From: Sedimentibacter saalensis
Lineage (GTDB): Bacteria; Bacillota; Clostridia; Tissierellales; Sedimentibacteraceae
Length of the DNA stretch: 50,736 nt
Assembly (NCBI RefSeq): GCF_007830175.1
Contig: NZ_VLKH01000014.1
Span: forward strand, 1-50,736
Direction: 5' to 3'
Made by a program: the position numbers and the translations under genes
Notes under the pieces: generated by a model
The model's database searches: none
What the model was told of the DNA's origin: nothing
What the model saw: the letters and a program-made list of their open reading frames with translations, nothing else
Shown here: piece by piece, positions 1 through 7,385 of the stretch
How the letters are laid out: the number at the start of each line of letters is the position of its first letter
Numbering within the stretch: position 1 is the stretch's first letter

Positions 1-188
1 ATAGCTGAGTAGCTGAGTCTGGACCAGATAAGCGCTGAAAGCATCTAAGCGCGAAACTGACCTTAAGATAAGATTTCCCATCACGCAAGTGAGTAAGACC
101 CCCGATACGTTAACGGGTTGATAGGTTGCATGTGTAAGTGCAGTAATGCATTCAGCTGAGCAATACTAATAGGTCGAGGTCTTGACCT
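1..188 (+). rRNA. rrl: 23S ribosomal RNA, 3' end (partial)
   Basis: The first bases carry the conserved 3' end of bacterial 23S rRNA, including the stretch around 160-187 reading CAATACTAATAGGTCGAGG followed by the terminal CTTGACC. The gene enters from the left edge, so only its last part is visible. The exact 3' end is set by similarity to known 23S ends and could be off by a few bases. It is co-directional with the 5S and tRNA genes that follow. Confidence 0.93.
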
Positions 189-241
189 CAAAAATGTCAA
201 TCAAATTTTCCTATGTAATTTTGAAGGTTCTGCCTTCATAA

Positions 242-361
<120 letters not shown>

Positions 362-416
362 TGTAAATTTGTGAATTAGATTGCAAGCTACATAATGGAT
401 TCAATATCTAGGTTGT

Positions 417-491
417 TCCGAGGTAGCTCAATGGTGGAGCAACCGGCTGTTAACCGGTAGGTCGTGGGTTCGAGCCCCACCCTCGGAGCCA
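417..491 (+). tRNA. tRNA-Asn (GTT)
   Basis: The cloverleaf is complete: acceptor stem TCCGAGG pairs with CCTCGGA, the anticodon loop CTGTTAA gives GTT, the T loop reads GGTTCGAGCC, and CCA is encoded at 489-491. First tRNA of the array behind the 5S gene. Confidence 0.96.
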
Positions 492-536
492 AAATACATG
501 ATAATAGGGCCACTTAATTGGCAACACGATTATCGT

Positions 537-612
537 CGCGGGATAGAGCAGTTGGAAGCTCGTCGGGCTCATAACCCGGAGGCCGTTGGTTCGAATCCAG
601 CTCCCGCTACCA
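537..612 (+). tRNA. Initiator tRNA-fMet (CAT)
   Basis: The anticodon loop CTCATAA gives CAT. Three G-C pairs (GGG/CCC) close the anticodon stem and position 1 (C537) is unpaired with T608; both are hallmarks of initiator tRNA. CCA is encoded at 610-612. Confidence 0.94.
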
Positions 613-623
613 AAAAAAATTAA

Positions 624-698
624 GGCCCTATGGTCAAGCGGTTAAGACACCGCCCTTTCACGGCGATAACCCGGGTTCGAATCCCGGTAGGGTCACCA
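624..698 (+). tRNA. tRNA-Glu (TTC)
   Basis: Acceptor GGCCCTA pairs with TAGGGTC (one G-T pair). The anticodon loop CTTTCAC gives TTC. CCA is encoded at 696-698. Confidence 0.95.
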
Positions 699-728
699 TT
701 TAAATTAGAATAAAAAAGAAACAAGCAT

Positions 729-804
729 GGGAGCTTAGCTCAGTTGGGAGAGCATCTGCCTTACAAGCAGGGGGTCATAGGTTCGAGCCCTATAGTTCCC
801 ACCA
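729..804 (+). tRNA. tRNA-Val (TAC)
   Basis: Acceptor GGGAGCT pairs with AGTTCCC. The anticodon loop CTTACAA gives TAC. CCA is encoded at 802-804. Confidence 0.95.
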
Positions 805-830
805 TTTGAATAATTACAAGAAAAAATTGC

Positions 831-907
831 GGCCTGGTAGTTCAGTTGGTTAGAATGCCAGCCTGTCACGCTGGAGGTCGAGGGTTCGAGCCCCTTCCAG
901 GTCGCCA
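831..907 (+). tRNA. tRNA-Asp (GTC)
   Basis: Acceptor GGCCTGG pairs with CCAGGTC. The anticodon loop CTGTCAC gives GTC. CCA is encoded at 905-907. Confidence 0.95.
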
Positions 908-912
908 ATTAT

Positions 913-988
913 GCTGGTGTAGCTCAATCGGTAGAGCAACTGACTTGTAATCAGTAGGTTGAGGGTTCAAGTCCTTTCACCAGCTCCA
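913..988 (+). tRNA. tRNA-Thr (TGT)
   Basis: Acceptor GCTGGTG pairs with CACCAGC. The anticodon loop CTTGTAA gives TGT. CCA is encoded at 986-988. Confidence 0.95.
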
Positions 989-1011
989 TTAACTAAATAT
1001 AAAATTATTGA

Positions 1012-1096
1012 GGAAGAGTTCCCGAGTGGCTAAAGGGGACGGACTGTAAATCCGTTGGCACCGCCTTCATTGGTTCGAATCCAATCTCTTCCACCA
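1012..1096 (+). tRNA. tRNA-Tyr (GTA)
   Basis: An 85-base class II tRNA with a long variable arm. Acceptor GGAAGAG pairs with CTCTTCC, the anticodon loop CTGTAAA gives GTA, and CCA is encoded at 1094-1096. Confidence 0.95.
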
Positions 1097-1101
1097 ATTT
1101 T

Positions 1102-1176
1102 GCGGAAGTGGCTCAGTGGTAGAGCATCGCCTTGCCAAGGCGAGGGTCGCGAGTTCGAATCTCGTCTTCCGCTCCA
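1102..1176 (+). tRNA. tRNA-Gly (GCC)
   Basis: Acceptor GCGGAAG pairs with CTTCCGC. The anticodon loop TTGCCAA gives GCC. CCA is encoded at 1174-1176. Confidence 0.95.
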
Positions 1177-1192
1177 TCAAAATTATATAATT

Positions 1193-1217
1193 ATTATGCG
1201 GGTGTAGCTCAATGGTA
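1193..1217 (+). pseudogene. Truncated tRNA-Gly copy (5' fragment)
   Basis: Twenty-five bases here are identical to 1317-1341, that is, the upstream ATTAT plus the first 20 bases of tRNA-Gly(TCC), covering its acceptor 5' strand and D arm. After 1217 the two diverge. No complementary acceptor 3' strand (CACCCGC) or CCA follows, so this is a broken partial duplicate. The next hundred bases hold only a small hairpin (CAAATC/GATTTG, 1231-1251). Confidence 0.75.
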
Positions 1218-1321
1218 TAAGCAGAGAGCCCAAATCAAGATTTACGATTTGGTGCGAATCGCTTAGTCAGGGAAACTATTACTCACATGAACTAGAAAAA
1301 ACAAATATCATAATACATTAT

Positions 1322-1395
1322 GCGGGTGTAGCTCAATGGTAGAGCCCCAGCCTTCCAAGCTGGTCGCGAGGGTCCGATTCCCTTCACCCGCTCCA
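1322..1395 (+). tRNA. tRNA-Gly (TCC)
   Basis: Acceptor GCGGGTG pairs with CACCCGC. The anticodon loop CTTCCAA gives TCC. CCA is encoded at 1393-1395. A broken copy of its 5' end lies 124 bases upstream. Confidence 0.94.
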
Positions 1396-1405
1396 AAATT
1401 TTTAT

Positions 1406-1483
1406 GGTGGATATGGCCTAGTTGGTTAGGGCGCCAGATTGTGGCTCTGGAGGTCGTGGGTTCGACTCCCACTATTCACCCCA
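1406..1483 (+). tRNA. tRNA-His (GTG)
   Basis: The anticodon loop TTGTGGC gives GTG. The extra 5' G (G-1, position 1406) faces C73 at 1480, the identity element of tRNA-His. The acceptor GTGGATA pairs with TATTCAC. CCA is encoded at 1481-1483. Confidence 0.94.
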
Positions 1484-1498
1484 TTTATTATTTAATAT

Positions 1499-1572
1499 GG
1501 CGCTATAGCCAAGTGGTAAGGCATAGGTCTGCAACACCTTGATCTCCAGTTCAAATCTGGATGGCGCCTCCA
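1499..1572 (+). tRNA. tRNA-Cys (GCA)
   Basis: Acceptor GGCGCTA pairs with TGGCGCC. The anticodon loop TCTGCAACA gives GCA. CCA is encoded at 1570-1572. Confidence 0.93.
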
Positions 1573-1580
1573 AAAACCTT

Positions 1581-1657
<77 letters not shown>

Positions 1658-1672
1658 ATAGCAACACAAGTA

Positions 1673-1699
1673 AAGACTCATAAATGTGGGTCTTTTTTA
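1673..1699 (+). terminator. Terminator of the rRNA/tRNA operon
   Basis: AAGACTCA pairs with TGGGTCTT (one T-G pair) around a short loop and runs into a T-rich tract. It sits 15 bases after the last tRNA, so it should end the rrn/tRNA transcript. Confidence 0.8.
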
Positions 1700-1802
1700 T
1701 TTTATCCACTTATTTATCTAATGTTCTATATAAAAAATATCTGTTGAAAATGTTATATTTTTCATTCTTTTCGTTATAAATTGCAAGCTAATTGTAAATG
1801 TC

Positions 1803-1831
1803 TTGACTTTATGATTTGAGGCAACTATATT
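1803..1831 (+). promoter_or_regulatory. Candidate sigma-A promoter for the MoaE-like gene
   Basis: TTGACT (1803-1808), a 17-base spacer and TATATT (1826-1831) fit a vegetative promoter. It lies in the 305-base gap between the tRNA terminator and the gene starting at 1963, leaving a leader of about 125 bases. I see no convincing RNA structure in that leader; the rest of the gap is AT-rich without other recognisable features. Confidence 0.5.
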
Positions 1832-1962
1832 ATATTATAAGGCACACGGTTACAATAACTTATTTGATAAAAAGTGAAACAAGGAACTTTTCATATGAAC
1901 AAGGAGATAAAAATACTTCTAAATTTATATTATTGTTAATTAACGTATAAGGAGAACGGTGT

Positions 1963-2370
1963 ATGATTGATGAAAAATTAAAAAAGCAATCACCATCCAT
2001 TGATGAATGGCTTAAAGAAGCAAAAAAAGATCCGGCATCTTTACAGGAAGGAATGTTCTTAGTTCATAATGGCGTTGTTCGCCAAACCCCCAAAGTTAAG
2101 GTGCGTGAAGGAATTGATGATGGCTCTTTGGTAAAAGGCATGGAATTTACATATGATGCTGCTAAGGTTGAAGCAGCCATTGATGAAACTTATAAGATGA
2201 ATGGAATTTTCCATGTTAGGGTTTGGCTGAATGAAGGGCATCTTCAGTTGGGTGATGACATAATGTATGTGCTTATTGGAGGCGACATCAGACCACATGT
2301 TGTTGATGCTCTGCAATTTCTGGTAGGAAAAATCAAAAGCGAATGTGTTACTGAAATCGAAAATAAATAG
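1963..2370 (+). CDS. MoaE-like protein (divergent molybdopterin synthase large subunit)
   Basis: 135 residues, soluble, with a good ribosome site (AAGGAGA) ten bases before the ATG. The C-terminal half shows the MoaE pattern: EGHLQLGDDIMYVLIGGDIR, then a helix with DALQFLVGKIKSE. In real MoaE this is the region G-x-L-x-x-G-D/E followed by H-R, and it ends in a Lys-rich PIWKKE motif used in catalysis. Here the terminal motif is missing (CVTEIENK). It may therefore bind molybdopterin or a partner without standard synthase activity. No moaD is adjacent. The link to molybdenum cofactor is reasonable because the window holds a molybdenum hydroxylase and its maturation genes, but these are 25 kb away. 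Assignment is from motif reading only. Confidence 0.5.
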   Translation: MIDEKLKKQSPSIDEWLKEAKKDPASLQEGMFLVHNGVVRQTPKVKVREGIDDGSLVKGMEFTYDAAKVEAAIDETYKMNGIFHVRVWLNEGHLQLGDDIMYVLIGGDIRPHVVDALQFLVGKIKSECVTEIENK

Positions 2371-2515
2371 AACATAGGAGAAATAAGCCGTCTTGTTTTA
2401 AAAGAACCTTTTATTTTTATCTACTAAGATTAAATATACTATTATAGGGTAAAAATAACTTATGATAAAGTTATCAAAAATACAATATATTTCGGGTGAA
2501 AGGAGCGGATAATTT

Positions 2516-4690
2516 ATGAAACCGCTAAATATCGCTTGTTCAAGAACAGCTATGGCTTATGTAATGTCAGGCAGAGATATTATATTAGTTGAAGAGACAG
2601 ATTTTACTGATATTGCAGCAGTTGTATTGATGGATTTGGATTTAGATATAAAATGGATTCAAAAGGTTAAAAATACAAATTTCGATATTCCGATTATTAT
2701 TATTGCAAGAAAAGATGATAGAATAAAACCAAACTTGCTGGAAAAGGGATATACAATACTTGATGGAACTCTAGAAAATTTAGAAAAGAACAGCTATAAG
2801 ATTGAAAAAATTGCCAGTGATTATCAGGAAAAGGTGTTGCCGCCATTCTTCAGATCATTGGCCAATTATATGGAGATGCACAATGTTAAGTTTAATTGTC
2901 CGGGTCATCAGGGAGGACAATATTTCAAGAAACATCCTGCCGGCAGATACTTGTTTGATTTCTATGGTGAAAATATATTCCTTACTGACATTTGCAATGC
3001 GGATGTTGCACTTGGAGATTTGTTGATTCATGAAGGTCCGCCTGCAGATGCTCAAATTAATGCTGCAAGAATATATAATGCAAATAAAACTTATTTTGTA
3101 ATGAACGGGACAAGTACCGCAAATACAATCACCATTAATGCATTGGTTGCCCCTGGAGACCTTGTGCTTTTTGACAGAAACAATCATAAGTCTGTATACA
3201 CAGCGGCTTTGATGCAGGCAGGAGGTAATGCAGTATTTTTGGAGACGGCTCGTAATCCATTTGGATTTATCGGGGGAATAGACGAACATTGTTTTAATGA
3301 AGAATATTTAAGAAATAAGATAAGAAAGACTGACCCGGATAAAGCTGATACTGAAAGGCCGTTCCGTCTTGCTGTAATCCAATTGGGAACATATGACGGA
3401 ACAATATACAATGCAAGACAGGTTGTAGATAAGATTGGAAAGCTTTGCGACTATATTCTGTTTGATTCTGCATGGGTTGGATATGAGCAATTTATTCCTA
3501 TGATGAAAGACTGTTCACCGCTATTGTTAGAGCTTAATGCAAACGACCCTGGAATTTTTGTTACACAATCTGTTCACAAACAACAAGCAGGGTTTTCTCA
3601 GGCTTCATATATTCATAAAAAAGATAATCATATCAGAAACCAAAAGAGATACATTGATCATAAACGATTTAACAATTCATTCAGAACATATGCAAGCACA
3701 AGTCCTTTCTATCCGCTATTTGCATCTTTGGATGTCAATGCAAGAATGCAGGACGGAGAAGCAGGCAGGCACTTATGGGCTGAGTGCATCAAAACCGGTG
3801 TTAATGCAAGAAAAGAAATAATTAAGAGATGCAAGTTGTTAAAACCTTTCATACCTCCAGTTATAAGAGGCATGAAATGGGAAGAATATGATACTGAGGA
3901 AATAGCAAATTCAATTGAATTTTTTGAATTTAAACCCGGAGAGAAATGGCACTCTTTTGAGGGCTACGGGGAAAAACAATATTTTGTGGACCCAAATAAA
4001 TTTATGCTCACAACTCCCGGCATCAATGCTGAAACCGGAGAATATGAAGACTTCGGAATTCCTGCTGTCATACTTGCAAATTACTTGAGAGAGAGTATGA
4101 TAATTCCTGAAAAGAATGACTTCAATTCAATACTGTTCTTAATGACACCGGCCGAGACTCCTGAGAAAATGGAAATACTTGTTACACAATTAGAAGATTT
4201 TGAAAAAATCATAAATGAAGACGTACCTATTAGTGAAGTGCTTCCGGAACTTTACAGAAAATACGAAGAACGCTACAAGGATTATACAATAAGACAATTA
4301 TGTCAGGAAATGCATGACTTCTACAGAAACGAGGATGCAAAGGTGTGTCAAAAACAATTGTTCAGAGCAGATTATTTCCCAGAACGCGCAATGACTCCAT
4401 GGGAAGCTGATAATGAACTTACAAGGAACAATGCTAAATTGGTAAAACTTGATGATATCCTCGGTGAAATAGCATTAGAAGGTGCCTTGCCTTATCCTCC
4501 AGGTATTTTCTGCGTAGTTCCAGGAGAAAGATGGAATGAAGTAGCTCAAAAATATTTTCTCATACTTGAAGAACTCATAAATAAATTTCCTGGCTTTGCT
4601 CCTGAAATACAAGGAGTTTATCTGGAAAAAGAAAATGGGTCCATTAAAGGATATGGGTATGTATTAGATAGAAAAGAAACTCAAAAGTAA
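2516..4690 (+). CDS. speF: Ornithine decarboxylase, SpeF/SpeC type (PLP fold I)
   Basis: 724 residues, close to the 711-732 of E. coli SpeC/SpeF. It should convert ornithine to putrescine and CO2 in the cytoplasm, using pyridoxal phosphate. Residues 1-105 form a short response-regulator-like wing domain. The large PLP domain follows: NGTSTANT near 197, the FDSAWVGYEQF aspartate motif near 316, and the PLP lysine in QSVHKQQAGFSQ at K355, the same number as in the E. coli enzymes. The motif after it (HKKDNHIRNQKRYIDHKRFN) and the end PPGIFCVVPGERW match ornithine rather than lysine or arginine decarboxylases. No ornithine/putrescine antiporter gene lies next to it, unlike the speF-potE operon. 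A terminator follows directly. The start has an AAAGGAG site at 2499-2506. Confidence 0.88.
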   Translation: MKPLNIACSRTAMAYVMSGRDIILVEETDFTDIAAVVLMDLDLDIKWIQKVKNTNFDIPIIIIARKDDRIKPNLLEKGYTILDGTLENLEKNSYKIEKIASDYQEKVLPPFFRSLANYMEMHNVKFNCPGHQGGQYFKKHPAGRYLFDFYGENIFLTDICNADVALGDLLIHEGPPADAQINAARIYNANKTYFVMNGTSTANTITINALVAPGDLVLFDRNNHKSVYTAALMQAGGNAVFLETARNPFGFIGGIDEHCFNEEYLRNKIRKTDPDKADTERPFRLAVIQLGTYDGTIYNARQVVDKIGKLCDYILFDSAWVGYEQFIPMMKDCSPLLLELNANDPGIFVTQSVHKQQAGFSQASYIHKKDNHIRNQKRYIDHKRFNNSFRTYASTSPFYPLFASLDVNARMQDGEAGRHLWAECIKTGVNARKEIIKRCKLLKPFIPPVIRGMKWEEYDTEEIANSIEFFEFKPGEKWHSFEGYGEKQYFVDPNKFMLTTPGINAETGEYEDFGIPAVILANYLRESMIIPEKNDFNSILFLMTPAETPEKMEILVTQLEDFEKIINEDVPISEVLPELYRKYEERYKDYTIRQLCQEMHDFYRNEDAKVCQKQLFRADYFPERAMTPWEADNELTRNNAKLVKLDDILGEIALEGALPYPPGIFCVVPGERWNEVAQKYFLILEELINKFPGFAPEIQGVYLEKENGSIKGYGYVLDRKETQK

Positions 4691-4706
4691 AATGAAGAAT
4701 TTTATT

Positions 4707-4735
4707 AGCTCCGAAATTGTCGGAGCTATTTTTTA
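4707..4735 (+). terminator. Rho-independent terminator after the ornithine decarboxylase gene
   Basis: AGCTCCGA pairs perfectly with TCGGAGCT (8 bp, loop AATTG), followed by ATTTTTT. Confidence 0.9.
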
Positions 4736-4879
4736 CAAGTAGCATATATAAAAATTGATTATGAAAAACGGTATTCTGACAAAACAGGATACTGTTTTTA
4801 TATAGTTATATTAAATTTCTTTCTAATTAAATATATATTGTAATTTGCAAAATTTAGTATAAAATTATTATATAACTAT

Positions 4880-4980
4880 GGATCTCCGCAGGATATACCC
4901 GAAAGTGAACTTCTAACAAAAGTTGAGTTCCTTCTTAAATAATGGCTAGTCTTTATACCAGCCAGGTTCAGGTGGTGATA
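4880..4980 (+). other. Possible structured leader upstream of the DUF3795 gene
   Basis: The 100 bases before the gene at 4983 contain GAAC..TAAC-AAAA-GTTG..GTTC and GGCT..AGCC hairpins in otherwise AT-rich DNA. The pattern suggests a folded 5' leader, but it does not match any riboswitch consensus I know (checked by eye against c-di-GMP, THF, TPP, FMN, fluoride, guanidine and Moco types). Treat it as unassigned. Confidence 0.25.
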
Positions 4981-4982
4981 AT

Positions 4983-5396
4983 ATGAATGAAATGAAAAAA
5001 GAACTTATTGCACCATGTGGCATGAACTGCAGACTATGCATCGGATATCAAAGAGAAAAAAATAAGTGCGCAGGATGCCGAAATGAAATTGACATAAGAT
5101 ATGTAACAAAAGGCAGTATCAGCTGTATAATTATAAATTGCCCTGAAATAAAGAAAAGCAAGTCAGGATTCTGCTTTGAATGTGAAAAGATGCCCTGCAG
5201 AAGGCTTAAGCAGTTAGACAAGAGATATAAAACAAAATATCATATGAGTATGCTTGAAAACCTTAATTATATAAAGGAACACGGCATTGATGAATTCCTT
5301 GCCAATGAGGAATTGAGGTGGAGATGTCCTAACTGCGGAAATATAGTATCCGTACATAGGACAACGTGTCTTAAATGCAATGAACAAGTTAAATAA
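4983..5396 (+). CDS. DUF3795-type Cys-rich zinc-binding protein
   Basis: 137 residues, no signal peptide or membrane segment. It begins with the DUF3795 signature IAPCGMNCRLCIGY, where paired Cys precede KCAGC, then CPEIKKSKSGFCFECEKMPC, and ends in a zinc-ribbon-like CPNCG...CLKC. About fourteen cysteines in five clusters argue for metal binding. The family is common in clostridia and methanogens, and its function is not known to me. It stands alone between a terminator and the next gene, with its own ribosome site (GGTGGTGA) before the ATG. Nothing in the sequence ties it to its neighbours. Confidence 0.75.
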   Translation: MNEMKKELIAPCGMNCRLCIGYQREKNKCAGCRNEIDIRYVTKGSISCIIINCPEIKKSKSGFCFECEKMPCRRLKQLDKRYKTKYHMSMLENLNYIKEHGIDEFLANEELRWRCPNCGNIVSVHRTTCLKCNEQVK

Positions 5397-5528
5397 ACTC
5401 ATGAAAAAAATATATCATAAAGATTGTGTTATGTATTGTTAAGCATAAACAAATTGTGTTCTTTGTCGATATAATCAATATATGACTTAAGAAAAAGTAA
5501 TCAACTAAGTTTATATGGTGGAGGGAAA

Positions 5529-6350
5529 ATGAAAAAAGAATATCTAGAGGTACTTGGAAATTTGATCGGTATTTTTCAAAATTTAGTGACGGCAGATTTT
5601 AATATTGCTGTAAGCGACACAGAAAAGATTGTAGCAGCAAGTCCCGGAAAGACAATAAATTTAAATCTTCATAACGGTGAAATTCTTAAACAAGGTTCTG
5701 TTGCTATGGAAGCCATAAATTCAGGAAATCCGGTTATAAGACAGGTTCCTCGTGAAGTTTACGGAGTTCCATATATGGGCAGGGCGATACCTTTATTAGA
5801 TGGTAATGAAGTTTTCGGCTGTATCATAGTTGCTGAATCATTAGATGCAAAAGAAAAACTGATAGATATGGCTCAAAATTTATCAACAACAATAGAACAG
5901 ATAACTGCTGCAATGGAAGAAAATGCAGCAGGATTAGAAAAGGTAGCTGGCTTAAGCCATCAAATGGAACAGGTTTCAGAGGTTAACCTGCAATCCGTCA
6001 TGGAAACGGATAAGATAGTTGATACTGTTTATAACATAGCAAGACAATCCAAGCTTTTAGGTTTTAATGCTTCAATAGAAGCAGCGCATGCAGGACATGC
6101 AGGACGAGGGTTCACAGTTGTTGCTTCTGAAATAAGTCAATTAGCTGAGAATAGTACAAACTCTACTAAAAAGATAACAGATATATTAGAAAAATTGAAA
6201 ACAGAAAATGGTAAGGTAAACAAGACAAGCCAGGAATTATCTTTGATATTAAACCAAATAGCAGCCGCTACCGAGGAAGTCAGCGCAGCAACTCAAGCCC
6301 TGACACATATGTCGTCAGAATTGGTGGATATGGCTGAAAATTTAATATAA
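5529..6350 (+). CDS. Soluble methyl-accepting chemotaxis-like signalling protein
   Basis: 273 residues without any transmembrane segment, so a cytoplasmic receptor. Residues 1-115 look like a small sensory domain with an alpha/beta pattern (SDTEKIVAASPG, VYGVPYMGRAIPL, FGCIIVAES). Residues 120-273 form the coiled-coil signalling domain. The hairpin tip that contacts CheA and CheW is clear: IARQSKLLGFNASIEAAHAG then GRGFTVVASEISQLAE. The coiled coil is much shorter than in typical chemoreceptors. No che or flagellar genes are nearby. It may act through a CheA/CheW elsewhere or be a stand-alone sensor. Preceded by a GGTGGAGGG ribosome site and a TATAAT at 5470-5475. Confidence 0.85.
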   Translation: MKKEYLEVLGNLIGIFQNLVTADFNIAVSDTEKIVAASPGKTINLNLHNGEILKQGSVAMEAINSGNPVIRQVPREVYGVPYMGRAIPLLDGNEVFGCIIVAESLDAKEKLIDMAQNLSTTIEQITAAMEENAAGLEKVAGLSHQMEQVSEVNLQSVMETDKIVDTVYNIARQSKLLGFNASIEAAHAGHAGRGFTVVASEISQLAENSTNSTKKITDILEKLKTENGKVNKTSQELSLILNQIAAATEEVSAATQALTHMSSELVDMAENLI

Positions 6351-6354
6351 GAAC

Positions 6355-6420
6355 AGACATAAGAGGACTGCTCTTTGTGATTGACAGTATTTTTCAATCC
6401 CTAAGAACTGTCCCCTTATA
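6355..6420. repeat. Degenerate copy of the GGGGACGGTTCT inverted repeat
   Basis: The left half AGACATAAGAGGACTGCTCTT and the right half AAGAACTGTCCCCTTAT are mutated versions of the arms of the repeats at 25403-25465 and 46194-46246. It fills the gap between the convergent chemoreceptor-like and Crp/Fnr genes and may once have served both as a terminator. Confidence 0.55.
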
Positions 6421-6482
6421 TTATTCGAAATTTTTCCACGCCCCCTCTGACAGCAGCAACAAACACAACTTTTCCTCTCATG

Positions 6483-7130
6483 TCAGTCTATGAAGTAGCC
6501 GATGGAATTAAAGATACTTGCTAAACCTTTCATATTAAGAATTCTGATTTCCTTGTAATGCTGGGAGATCAGTTTTTCATCTGAAAAAGTATTCAATAAT
6601 TTCGTTACGGAGACCCTGTTCATACCGGTCAATAATGCAATTTGTTCATGGGTATATTGGACTACATCACCTGCACAGTTAGTGTATAAAAAATAAGCTA
6701 ACTTTTCATTGTTTTTCATAAAACGATTACAACATATATAATTTGATAATGTTATTATTTTATTAATAAAAAATTCCATTAAGTTAAGAATTGATACTTT
6801 GTTTTTTATGCATTTTTCCAAAAATACATTAGCATTCATGGAGTATAGCTGTACATTAGTAACAGAATCAACGCTGATTTTTCGTTTTTGAATATTAGAC
6901 AGAGGTTCACTTCCTATAAGCTGATTTTCATCAATGTAAAAAAGTGTTATTTCATCACCCCGTTCATTGAGGCAATATGTCCTTACACGACCTTTTGCTA
7001 CAAAATATATTTTATCTGTAGAATCACCCTTTTGAAAGATTATTTCTCCGGGAGAGTATTGTTGAGCATGTCCGAATAATCTGAATATTTCAGCAACATT
7101 TAATTCAATATCTTTATTTTCTTGTATCAT
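6483..7130 (-). CDS. Crp/Fnr-family transcriptional regulator
   Basis: 215 residues. Residues 15-130 form a cyclic-nucleotide-binding-type beta barrel (HAQQYSPGEIIFQKGDSTDKIYFVAKGRVRTYC). A long dimer helix follows, then a winged helix-turn-helix with the recognition segment TGMNRVSVTKLLNTFSDEKLI near 165-190. It lacks the Cys set of oxygen-sensing Fnr at the N terminus, so the ligand cannot be told. It is divergent from the alcohol dehydrogenase gene at 7386, with 255 bases between them, and is a likely regulator of that gene and perhaps the dehydrogenase complex behind it. This role is inference from position. Confidence 0.87.
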   Translation of the reverse strand: MIQENKDIELNVAEIFRLFGHAQQYSPGEIIFQKGDSTDKIYFVAKGRVRTYCLNERGDEITLFYIDENQLIGSEPLSNIQKRKISVDSVTNVQLYSMNANVFLEKCIKNKVSILNLMEFFINKIITLSNYICCNRFMKNNEKLAYFLYTNCAGDVVQYTHEQIALLTGMNRVSVTKLLNTFSDEKLISQHYKEIRILNMKGLASIFNSIGYFID

Positions 7131-7213
7131 ATGTACTCCTATAATAGTTATTTATCAAATGTAACAAATACTACAATTGGTTTTAAGTTATTATGTTATT
7201 ATATCACAAAAGA

Positions 7214-7228
7214 GTAAAAACGTTTACA
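7214..7228. promoter_or_regulatory. Palindromic operator candidate (cre-like)
   Basis: GTAAA-AACG-TTTAC sits in the divergent region between the Crp/Fnr gene and the alcohol dehydrogenase. Read as TAAAAACGTTTACA it matches the CcpA cre consensus at all but one position. A related site lies at 18551-18564 ahead of the peptide transporter. Binding by CcpA or by the adjacent Crp/Fnr protein is a guess. Confidence 0.3.
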
Positions 7229-7385
7229 TTTTTTTGAAAATATATAGGCAATAAAGGATAATTTTTAATCAAAAGTTTTATTAAGGTTTTAAATAGTCCT
7301 TTTTTAATATACTGCCATTAAACAGAAAATAATTAAATTTAAATGCTTGTATCAGGATATGACTATTATTTTAAAGAGGTGAAGT

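Noticed and set aside
1218..1316. Intron or unusual extra tRNA between the two tRNA-Gly starts
   Set aside because: No acceptor 3' strand, CCA or intron core was found; a partial duplication explains it better.
1336..1542. 68-codon open frame on the plus strand
   Set aside because: It runs through tRNA-Gly, tRNA-His and tRNA-Cys genes and is not coding.
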